A DNA stretch of 6,270 nucleotides, taken from assembly GCA_012799845.1 (NCBI GenBank), contig JAAZKL010000033.1, forward strand, positions 1 to 6,270, given 5' to 3'. Origin of the DNA: Clostridiaceae bacterium (lineage in GTDB: Bacteria > Bacillota > Clostridia > Acetivibrionales > DTU013). Position numbers and translations under genes: made by a program. Position 1 is the stretch's first letter, and each line of letters opens with the position of its first letter. Below, piece by piece: positions 1 to 6,270 of this stretch. The notes under the pieces are model-generated. The model ran no database searches, was not told where the DNA came from, and worked only from the letters and a program-made list of their open reading frames with translations.

Positions 1-20
1 CCCGCCATGCGGATGGCAGG
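1..20 (-). terminator. GC-rich hairpin downstream of the operon, possible rho-independent terminator (cut by window edge)
   Basis: On the minus strand CCTGCCAT and ATGGCGGG flank a CCGC loop and form an 8-bp stem with one G-U wobble. On the plus strand the same position would be a C-A mismatch, so the hairpin is better in minus-strand RNA. It lies 50 nt past the last stop codon. The U-tract that would confirm a terminator would fall outside the window. Positions 21-70 show no convincing gene; the ATG near 65 closes after six codons. Confidence 0.4.
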
Positions 21-70
21 TGTAGTCACCGCATGTTTCGGCACTATGGCAGGATTCTGTTCATATGCTT

Positions 71-2599
71 TCAGACTGAAGTCGGAGATCTGAGCTGCAG
101 CACAAATACGGCTCCTCTTCCTTCCTTTGCGTTTTCTGCCCATATCCTGCCCTTCATCTCAGTCATGTAATTGGCGCAGCTATGAAGGCCAAACCCATGT
201 CCGTTGTGCTTGGTCGTAAAACCATAGGCAAATATGCTCTCCAGCTTCCCTTCCTCTATGCCCGGCCCGGTATCGCTGACCCGTATCCAGACATGCTCAT
301 CGTCCCTGGTGACCTCGATGGCAAGCACCTTCTCCGCGCCCTCAATGCTTTCCATCGATTCAACCGCGTTTTTCACCACATTGGTCAGCACATGGAAAAG
401 CTTGGTGCTTTGCGCGAGAACCCTGACCGATTTGTCATATGACCTGACCACCTTTATTCCGGCCTTTTCTATGGAACTTCGGCACATTTTCAGAACATTA
501 TCAATGACCGGTATGACATCAAGGCGCTTAAGATTCGATTTAATGCCTGTCAGGCTCTGCTGCGTGTTGATGATAGCCTCGATGAGGCTGACACGCTCAA
601 GGAGCCTTTCGATATGGCCTTTCAGATCGTCCCTGAATTGGATGAACGAATCGCCCAGCGCTGCGTAAAATTTCAGCAGCAGTTTTCCCCTGTCCTCATT
701 CCTGACAAAGGACTCAAGCTCCTCGAACCGGTTTGAAAGCATTTTGTTTGCCATTTGCAGATCGTCAAGGCAACTGTTTTCCATCATACTTTCGAGGGCC
801 TGCTGGGTAGTGGTCACACTGTTCATTATATTGGCGATGTTGTGCAGTATACCGGTAGTGTCGGCCATGCCTTTTTTGTGCGCCTGTTCCATCAGTGTCC
901 TGTAACTCCGGTCAAGCCTGTCGAACAGTATTATCCCGTTCAGAGCCATGCTCAGATGGCTGCTGAGGATACGTATGATCCTTATGTCCGTCTGGTCCGG
1001 TTCTGCAAGCACGAAACCCATGAACTCTTCGCCGGCATAAAGAAAATAGGACAAGAGGAAATGAGGCTTATCGTCATGGAATATATCATCGATCGAAATG
1101 ACCGGAGCGTTTTGCCTGCGCTGGCGATCCCTGATCCATTTCCCGTCATGGTATTCAAATTCGAGGTGACAGGAAAACGGTGCGTTATCCGCATTATCAT
1201 CAAACAAGTAAAGCCAGCACCCTTTCAGGTTTATCCTGGGCAGGTTTGCCGCAAGCGACTCCTTCAGGCTGTCCATATTGAAGTTTGTCAGCAATATCTT
1301 CCCTACCTCACGCAACACAAGCTCGGATCTGTTATATTCGACATGTTCCGCGAACATCGCGGTGGCAAGCCTGTTCTTCAAAACACTCTGCATCTGGTTG
1401 AATATATTATCCGCCCATATCGTTTTCTCCATTTCGGTACTGAAGTAAGGAAGGAAATACGGCATTATCACCTTTCTGAAGATGACCGCCGCCGGCCCGA
1501 AATCGCTTATCCTGTCATGGTAAGATATTTTCCGCAACATCAGTTCGAACTTCATCAGGAACGGACGATACTCCATATTAAGAAACGCCTGTTTGAACGA
1601 ACTCACCAGATCGCTCATTTCTTCGCGGGTAAAAGGGGTGCTGTCCGCGATATGACCGGCTATGTCTTCCAGTTCGGAATCGCTCAGTTCGTCAAACCGC
1701 CTGCCGGTCATATACGGGCTGCCCATACCCAACGAAAATACAGGCCTCGGCACGCATCCGCATGAATGCCTGTAGATCACCTTTCCAGGCACCACAGTCC
1801 GCATGGGGGCGCTGCCGTCCCTGAGCAGCCGGTGCATAACTTCACAGGCGTAGTATCCCAGTTCCCTCCAGGGAAAATAGACCGTAGTGTACGCAGGTGA
1901 CGAGAACCTGCCGATCTCCCCGCTTTCATAGCTGGTCACCGCAATATCCTCAGGTACTCTCAATCCCCTGTCCTTTATCTCCTTTATCACCCCTAAGGTC
2001 TCTTCATTGTACAGCGATACAATGGCCTCGGGCCTGACCCCTCTGTCATCGAGAAGCAGCTTTACGGCCATTCTCCCTCTCTTTTCCAGATTCAATGTAA
2101 CGAGTTCAGTATTTGATATATACAGGGCCGGATCATATATCCCCTGCTCCTGCATTATCCTCAGGTACTCATCGTCCCTGCTGTCCGGCCTGATCGGAGC
2201 AATATATGCTATCTTCCGATACTTGTGGACATACAGCAGGTGCTTCAGTATCTCGCCCAGGTAAGCCTCCCCGTTGAAAAACACACCGTGGATCCCGTCC
2301 CTGGTGGATCCCACGCTGACCATGGGAATATCTCCGAATAACCTTGTAAACTCACTGTTGAATGTTGTCCGCGCCCAGCCCAGAAAAATAATACCGTCAA
2401 GCCTGAACTGGCTCATGTGATCAAGCAGTATCTTCTCCAGTTTTTTACTTCTTGTGAATGAAGGGATATGGAAATGCCCGAAACGTATTACATTTATCCC
2501 ATGCTCCCGGGCATACCTGTATAAGCCTGTTGTCAGCAGATTATGGTTTTCGTCATATGTATCTTCATCAATGAATCCGATGGTCAGTCTTTTCTCCAT
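71..2599 (-). CDS. Soluble sensor histidine kinase with N-terminal LacI-type ligand-binding domain (downstream paralogue)
   Basis: This 842-residue protein is a paralogue of the gene immediately upstream, with the same domain order. A LacI-type ligand-binding fold without helix-turn-helix covers about residues 4-283 (LTIGFIDED, DGIIFLGW, RVPEDIAVTSYES, TTVYFPWRELGYYA) and ends in RHSCGC (Cys280, Cys282). A helical linker and a GAF-like region (about 418-562) follow. The histidine helix is GMADTTGILHNIANIMNS with His586. It has one residue fewer before the histidine than the paralogue, and HNIAN instead of HNVGN. HATPase_c has N-box N740/N744, G1 box DTGPG (from D776), FAYGFTTK and G2 box GHGFGLHS, so ATP binding looks intact. 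The start is ATG 2599, with GGAG 6 nt upstream. A GTG at 2611 extends the frame by four codons but has a poor ribosome site. No membrane segment is visible, so the protein is probably cytosolic. It may be an active kinase, a partner of its paralogue in heterodimers, or mainly a phosphatase; the sequence does not decide. Confidence 0.91.
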   Translation of the reverse strand: MEKRLTIGFIDEDTYDENHNLLTTGLYRYAREHGINVIRFGHFHIPSFTRSKKLEKILLDHMSQFRLDGIIFLGWARTTFNSEFTRLFGDIPMVSVGSTRDGIHGVFFNGEAYLGEILKHLLYVHKYRKIAYIAPIRPDSRDDEYLRIMQEQGIYDPALYISNTELVTLNLEKRGRMAVKLLLDDRGVRPEAIVSLYNEETLGVIKEIKDRGLRVPEDIAVTSYESGEIGRFSSPAYTTVYFPWRELGYYACEVMHRLLRDGSAPMRTVVPGKVIYRHSCGCVPRPVFSLGMGSPYMTGRRFDELSDSELEDIAGHIADSTPFTREEMSDLVSSFKQAFLNMEYRPFLMKFELMLRKISYHDRISDFGPAAVIFRKVIMPYFLPYFSTEMEKTIWADNIFNQMQSVLKNRLATAMFAEHVEYNRSELVLREVGKILLTNFNMDSLKESLAANLPRINLKGCWLYLFDDNADNAPFSCHLEFEYHDGKWIRDRQRRQNAPVISIDDIFHDDKPHFLLSYFLYAGEEFMGFVLAEPDQTDIRIIRILSSHLSMALNGIILFDRLDRSYRTLMEQAHKKGMADTTGILHNIANIMNSVTTTQQALESMMENSCLDDLQMANKMLSNRFEELESFVRNEDRGKLLLKFYAALGDSFIQFRDDLKGHIERLLERVSLIEAIINTQQSLTGIKSNLKRLDVIPVIDNVLKMCRSSIEKAGIKVVRSYDKSVRVLAQSTKLFHVLTNVVKNAVESMESIEGAEKVLAIEVTRDDEHVWIRVSDTGPGIEEGKLESIFAYGFTTKHNGHGFGLHSCANYMTEMKGRIWAENAKEGRGAVFVLQLRSPTSV

Positions 2600-2605
2600 A
2601 CAATG

Positions 2606-2613
2606 CTCCACCT
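2606..2613 (-). promoter_or_regulatory. Ribosome binding site of the downstream kinase gene (decides its start)
   Basis: The minus strand reads AGGTGGAG, then 6 nt (CATTGT), then the ATG at 2599. The site fills the 15-nt gap after the upstream TGA (2617-2615). The in-frame GTG at 2611 overlaps this site and has no good Shine-Dalgarno sequence of its own, so ATG 2599 is preferred. Confidence 0.75.
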
Positions 2614-2614
2614 G

Positions 2615-5170
2615 TCATGAAAATTTCAGTATAAAAGACGCGCCCTTATTGATGCCTTCGCTTTCTGCGCTGATCGACCCGCCCATGTCGGCCATATATG
2701 CGGCGCAACTGTACAGGCCATAGCCATACCTGCCTTCTTTTGTTGAGAAACCGTATTCGAACAGCCTGTCCAGGCTTGCTTTGGGAATTCCCCTTCCGTT
2801 GTCGGTTATGCAGAGGTACCTGCCGGTATCATCCTCATTCAGCCTGACAGTCAGCCTTCTGTCCCGTGTATCCGAATTGGCGAGCGCGTCAATTGCATTC
2901 GATATGATATTGAAAATGACGAAAAACAGTTTCGCCCTGTGCACATGCGCCTTAAACCCGGGCACATATTCCTTTTCCACGGTTATCTGCAGTTTTTCGA
3001 ATGTATCTTCATTCAGTCTGAGGGCGTCATCGATTATCGGCGCGACCGGGAGTTCCTCCAGCCTGGTGTCTACGCCAGCATAGCTCTGCTGCGCGGAAAT
3101 CGATTCATTGATGTTCCTGATTTTCGTCCTGAGCCTGCTCAGATTGGCCAGAAATTGATTGCGCAGCTTTTCAGCCGGACCTCCCAGGTGCAGGAAAAAT
3201 TCCAGCAGCTTTCTGCCCTTTTCGTCAGAGCATATGAATTCCTCAAGCCTGTCGATGTTTTGCTGCATCAGGCTCCCGGCCATGGCTACATCGTTGATGA
3301 CCGGCGAATTTGCGTATTCGTTCATCATATGCACTGAAACATTTATGCTGTTGAGCAGATTACCCACGTTGTGCAGGATATTTGCCGCAATATCCGCCAT
3401 ACCCTCTCTCCGGGCATGCTCTACGAGCTTTTTATAGGTTATGTCGAGCCTGTTGAGCAGAACTATGCCATGCAGTGACGTACTGATGCTGGTCGACAGG
3501 GTCTGGAAAAACATCTCGTCCAGCGTCCCGTCCTTTGTACCAAACAGGGCGAACCCAAGGATCTCATCCGTAACATGCAGCAGATAAGCCAGGGACACAT
3601 GGCCAAGCTCTTCAGCCTGTATCACGGCAAGCTGGCGTTTCAGGCTGTCGGCTTTGCCGGTGGTCGCTTTCCTTTCACCGTCACAGTACCTGAAAATCAG
3701 GACGCTGTTGTCAAACAGGTCCTCCTCTACATCCGTACCGGTAAAAATGGAATTGGAAATAAATATATGGCATCTGTCGACAGGCAGCATTTTCAGGCTG
3801 GTTTCAAGAGTTTCAAGCAGGTGCTCCAACGAAAATTTCAGGAACAGCCGCTGTGTTATGACATGAAGCAGATGGTCGTCTTCCTTGTTTTTCAGCGCGG
3901 TACTGCCGCTGACCGCAGCTTCGTTCCGGCCGATTATCGTTTGTGCCTCAAGGAGCAGGTCGCCTGACCAAAGCATCATATCCGCGTCTGAAATGAGATA
4001 TGGATAGAAAAGATACCTGAAGTCCGCCGCCAGCTTACTGATGCCCTGAAATTCCCCGATGTTCCGGAGCTGGGTATTGAGTTCCGCCAGAAACACCCTG
4101 TCGTCCCTGTTGATGCATGAATATATAAAAGAATCCACGATTTTTTCAAATGAGATGCCGGAGCCGCTGTACAAGGTCTCGAGTTCCCTTATTATCTCAT
4201 CCTTGTCGGCCCGCGTCATGGAATCGGGCCCATACCCCGCAGGCCTTATAGCTTTGGTATCCACAGGTCTGACGTAATAAGGCATGCAGCCGCAGGACTC
4301 CCTGCATATGATCCTGCATTCATCCTCGATCGGCAGTTCCTTGGGGACACTGCCCGTCTTCACCAGCGTGGCCAGGCTTTTGCATGCCTGGTATCCGAGT
4401 TCGTTCCATGGAAAATACGCAGTGGTACATCCTGGGACCGAGTACCTTGCAAAATCACTGTCTCCGTAACTGACAACAGCCATTCCATCAGGTATGCCGA
4501 TCCCTCTCTCCCTCAGTTCCTGGATGATAAGGACCGTATCAGTATAAGACAGCAGTATGACTGCCCTTGCACCGACGCTGAGCAGGATGTCGACCGCTTT
4601 TTTCATCCTTCCCCTCTGATCCGTGTCAGGCGGCAGGATATCATTACCCAGGTACAACGACGGGTCGTACAGTCCGGCCTCGCTCATCGCCAGTTCGTAT
4701 GCCTCGCTTCTGTTATCCTCCCTGTAGTGCTCTATGAAGGCTATCCTTGAATAGTTGTGTTCATCTATCAGGTGGCGGGTCAGGTTATAGATGGCTATAT
4801 CACCGGGGAAATAGACGCTTGGGATGTCGCTGTAATTGGTCCCGATGCTGAGTACCGGCATGTCTTTGAAGCGCTTCATAAAATCGGCCCGGTTGTACAT
4901 CGCTCCTGCTTGCGTCCATCCAAGGAACAGCAGGCCGTCCAGGTCATACTGCTGTATATGGTCCAGGACCACATCCACTTGGTGGGAGAATTTATAGGCA
5001 ATATGTGAGGAGTAGTATCCGAATCTGATGATATCTATGCCCAGTTCCCGGGCTGCACTGGATATGCCGTTCAGTATCTGGTTATGGTAATCGTTCTCCC
5101 TGTTCTCATCAAGAAAACCGAAAGTATACCGGTCTTTATGTACAGGTCCGGATTTCAGGTAATATATCAT
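2615..5170 (-). CDS. Soluble sensor histidine kinase with N-terminal LacI-type ligand-binding domain (upstream paralogue)
   Basis: This 851-residue protein is predicted to be a cytosolic ATP-dependent histidine autokinase. Residues about 14-297 form a LacI/GalR-type type-1 periplasmic-binding-protein fold: FGFLDEN at the start, DGLLFLGW, GIPDGMAVVSYGD, and TTAYFPWNELGYQA. It lacks the DNA-binding helix-turn-helix and ends in RESCGC (Cys293, Cys295). A helical linker (about 300-430) and a GAF-like region (about 431-575) follow. The histidine helix reads GMADIAANILHNVGNLLNS with His600 as the likely phosphoacceptor. This matches the 'LHNVGNxLNS' kinase subgroup, and its usual AQQSYAG segment occurs further on. 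HATPase_c has N-box N754/N758, G1 box DNGRG (from D790), FEYGFSTK and G2 box GYGLYS. The start is ATG 5170, not the ATG at 5209 that overlaps the upstream gene by 38 nt, because AAGGAG lies 6 nt before it and the upstream stop is 1 nt away. No signal peptide or membrane span is seen. The ligand and the response regulator are unknown. Confidence 0.92.
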   Translation of the reverse strand: MIYYLKSGPVHKDRYTFGFLDENRENDYHNQILNGISSAARELGIDIIRFGYYSSHIAYKFSHQVDVVLDHIQQYDLDGLLFLGWTQAGAMYNRADFMKRFKDMPVLSIGTNYSDIPSVYFPGDIAIYNLTRHLIDEHNYSRIAFIEHYREDNRSEAYELAMSEAGLYDPSLYLGNDILPPDTDQRGRMKKAVDILLSVGARAVILLSYTDTVLIIQELRERGIGIPDGMAVVSYGDSDFARYSVPGCTTAYFPWNELGYQACKSLATLVKTGSVPKELPIEDECRIICRESCGCMPYYVRPVDTKAIRPAGYGPDSMTRADKDEIIRELETLYSGSGISFEKIVDSFIYSCINRDDRVFLAELNTQLRNIGEFQGISKLAADFRYLFYPYLISDADMMLWSGDLLLEAQTIIGRNEAAVSGSTALKNKEDDHLLHVITQRLFLKFSLEHLLETLETSLKMLPVDRCHIFISNSIFTGTDVEEDLFDNSVLIFRYCDGERKATTGKADSLKRQLAVIQAEELGHVSLAYLLHVTDEILGFALFGTKDGTLDEMFFQTLSTSISTSLHGIVLLNRLDITYKKLVEHARREGMADIAANILHNVGNLLNSINVSVHMMNEYANSPVINDVAMAGSLMQQNIDRLEEFICSDEKGRKLLEFFLHLGGPAEKLRNQFLANLSRLRTKIRNINESISAQQSYAGVDTRLEELPVAPIIDDALRLNEDTFEKLQITVEKEYVPGFKAHVHRAKLFFVIFNIISNAIDALANSDTRDRRLTVRLNEDDTGRYLCITDNGRGIPKASLDRLFEYGFSTKEGRYGYGLYSCAAYMADMGGSISAESEGINKGASFILKFS

Positions 5171-5171
5171 A

Positions 5172-6270
5172 TCATGCTCCTTGCCCCAGATCCTCCAGGT
5201 AACGTTCAAGCGGCTTTGGTATGTTGAAATGGTAGCCCTGCAGGATGCACCGCCTTGAATCGAGAAGCTGCTTCTGTTCTTCTGTTTCTATGCCGCTTAT
5301 GATCACATCAAGATCCCACATGGTGATGATGTCCATAAGCGCCATCAGGAAACTGCGGTTTCTTTTGTCAGTCACGATATTCTGGACATAAGCCTTGTTT
5401 AGCTTGATCATCGTGTCTTTCGGCATCTGCTGCAGGAACGCGAATGCGGGATAAGCACTTTCGAATCCATTGACCGCAAACCGGACGCCCAGTTCATTCA
5501 GTTCCTTAATGATCGCCAATGCGTTCTGCGCAGCCTGGAATGAAAACCTGTCCTCAAGGTTGATCTTGAGATACCCGGGATCGATACCGATTTCGTTCAG
5601 GGCCGATTTTATGGTGCTGACAAAGCCCGGATGGTAGAACTCCTTTGCAGTACAGCTGATCATTATGAACAGGTCCCTGTGCCCTGCTTCATGGATCTTC
5701 TTAAGATGCATCAGAGCCCTGCGCAGGACGTAGTTTCCGAGCAGAATGATCTGGTCCGTTTTTTGCGCGATGTGAAGGAACTGCCCGGGCTCAAGTTCGC
5801 CATACTCCGGATGGAGCCAGCGCACGAGCGCCTGTACGCCTAATATTCTTTCGTCAGTATCCACCAGGCTCTGAAGATAGACTTCGATCTGATTCCTTTT
5901 TATTGCTTTTCTCAGTTCTTTCTCGATCTTTATTTCATTCAGGTACATGCTGGAATGTGAGAACTCATAGAACTTGTAAGCTCCATGTACCCTTTTGGCC
6001 TCATACAGCGCTATATCCGAGTATTTGAGCAGCGTATCCACGGGCACGTTGTCGTTCATATACGTACTAATACCGATACAGCAGGAAATATCAAGTTCAT
6101 GATTTGATATGAAATACGGCTCCTTTATCATATCGATCAACTTCTGCGCGATTTCTCCGACTTTTTCCATGTCGACTTCATCGACTACAGCCGCAAATTC
6201 ATCGCCTCCAAGCCTGAAAATCGCCTTGGCTCTGCCGTCCCTGCTCACATAGTCCGGGATCATGCAGACA
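5172..6270 (-). CDS. GGDEF-EAL domain protein, C-terminal part (5' end outside window)
   Basis: This is a partial gene: the frame is open to the right edge, so the ATG at 6263 is internal and the true start lies outside. Residues are numbered here from that ATG. The visible GGDEF half (to about residue 103) has RLGGDEF with the motif at 19-23, and the later CIGIS and SDIALYEAK segments typical of diguanylate cyclases, which make c-di-GMP from two GTP. The inhibitory RxxD site expected just upstream is GRAK. The EAL-like domain spans about 112-355. It keeps R148, K287 and Q342 (QGY), but EAL is QAL (Q144), the metal-ligand Asn is S203, the Glu of the 'EIT' motif is N235, DDFG is NGFE (265-268), the Asp of KID is N289, and the first Glu of EGVE is S323. 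Phosphodiesterase activity is therefore unlikely. The domain may bind c-di-GMP or a partner without catalysis, as in FimX- or LapD-type proteins. No membrane segment is visible in this part. It is first of the three genes in transcription order here. Confidence 0.93.
   Translation of the reverse strand, partial: VCMIPDYVSRDGRAKAIFRLGGDEFAAVVDEVDMEKVGEIAQKLIDMIKEPYFISNHELDISCCIGISTYMNDNVPVDTLLKYSDIALYEAKRVHGAYKFYEFSHSSMYLNEIKIEKELRKAIKRNQIEVYLQSLVDTDERILGVQALVRWLHPEYGELEPGQFLHIAQKTDQIILLGNYVLRRALMHLKKIHEAGHRDLFIMISCTAKEFYHPGFVSTIKSALNEIGIDPGYLKINLEDRFSFQAAQNALAIIKELNELGVRFAVNGFESAYPAFAFLQQMPKDTMIKLNKAYVQNIVTDKRNRSFLMALMDIITMWDLDVIISGIETEEQKQLLDSRRCILQGYHFNIPKPLERYLEDLGQGA
5177..5182 (-). promoter_or_regulatory. 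Ribosome binding site of the upstream kinase gene (decides its start)
   Basis: The minus strand reads AAGGAG, then 6 nt (CATGAT), then the ATG at 5170. The site lies inside the last codons of the GGDEF-EAL gene, whose TGA (5174-5172) ends 1 nt before this ATG. This suggests translational coupling and argues against the in-frame ATG at 5209, which sits 38 nt inside the upstream gene. Confidence 0.8.

Noticed and set aside
1..70. A further gene starting in the left-edge region on the minus strand
   Set aside because: The ATG near 65 runs only six codons, the one near 35 stops after two, and the ATG near position 9 has no good ribosome site and only a few visible codons.
755..1765. A 336-codon open frame on the plus strand opposite the downstream kinase
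   Set aside because: It is exactly in codon register with the minus-strand gene, so its stops would need TTA, CTA or TCA codons in that gene, and the gene uses mainly CTG for leucine. The product shows no recognisable domain, while the minus-strand protein has clear motifs throughout.
1862..1875. Palindrome TTCCCT-CC-AGGGAA, and a similar TTCCATGGAA at 4404-4413, as operator sites
   Set aside because: Both lie deep inside coding sequence and encode the conserved FPW(R/N)E segment, so the symmetry follows from the shared protein motif.
2939..3967. Plus-strand open frames opposite the upstream kinase (2939-3337 and 3575-3967)
   Set aside because: They are in the same antisense register as the 755-1765 frame, with similar His/Gln-rich composition and no domain; the kinase frame explains the region.
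5175..5209. Start of the upstream kinase at ATG 5209
   Set aside because: It would overlap the GGDEF-EAL gene by 38 nt. The extra 13 residues precede the conserved fold, and the good ribosome site belongs to ATG 5170.
1..6270. CRISPR array, tRNA or rRNA gene, insertion sequence or attachment site
   Set aside because: No spaced direct repeats, cloverleaf-like segment, transposase motifs or flanking terminal repeats were seen; coding sequence fills nearly all of the window.

Overview
The window holds the end of one gene and two complete genes, all on the minus strand and almost certainly one operon. In transcription order (right to left) they are: the C-terminal part of a GGDEF-EAL cyclic-di-GMP protein (running off the right edge); a complete soluble sensor histidine kinase of about 851 residues; and a complete paralogous kinase of about 842 residues. 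The gaps are 1 nt and 15 nt, and both internal genes have a good Shine-Dalgarno sequence 6 nt before the preferred ATG. The last 70 nt before the left edge hold no gene, but they contain a GC-rich hairpin that may be the operon's terminator.

Both kinases share an unusual plan. An N-terminal LacI/GalR-type sugar-binding fold without its helix-turn-helix ends in an R-x-S-C-G-C motif. It is followed by an alpha-helical linker, a GAF-like region, a histidine-containing helix of the 'LHNVGNxLNS' type, and a C-terminal HATPase_c domain. Neither shows a signal peptide or membrane segment, so they look like cytosolic sensors of a small molecule, perhaps a sugar or sugar-like metabolite. They are similar over their full length and probably arose by tandem duplication. 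They have since diverged in the ligand-binding half and around the phosphoacceptor histidine. No response regulator lies inside the window.

The GGDEF-EAL protein keeps an intact GGDEF motif but lacks the usual RxxD inhibitory site. Its EAL domain has lost nearly every metal-binding and catalytic residue. The likely reading is a diguanylate cyclase with a non-catalytic EAL domain used for binding or regulation. The operon may therefore join ligand sensing, phosphotransfer and c-di-GMP signalling, but that link is inferred from gene order only.

The organism cannot be named from this window. GC content is near one half by eye, leucine codons are mostly CTG, Shine-Dalgarno sites are strong, and LacI-type domains are fused to signalling outputs. 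This would fit a bacterium such as a clostridial member of the Bacillota or a spirochaete. That assignment is weak.
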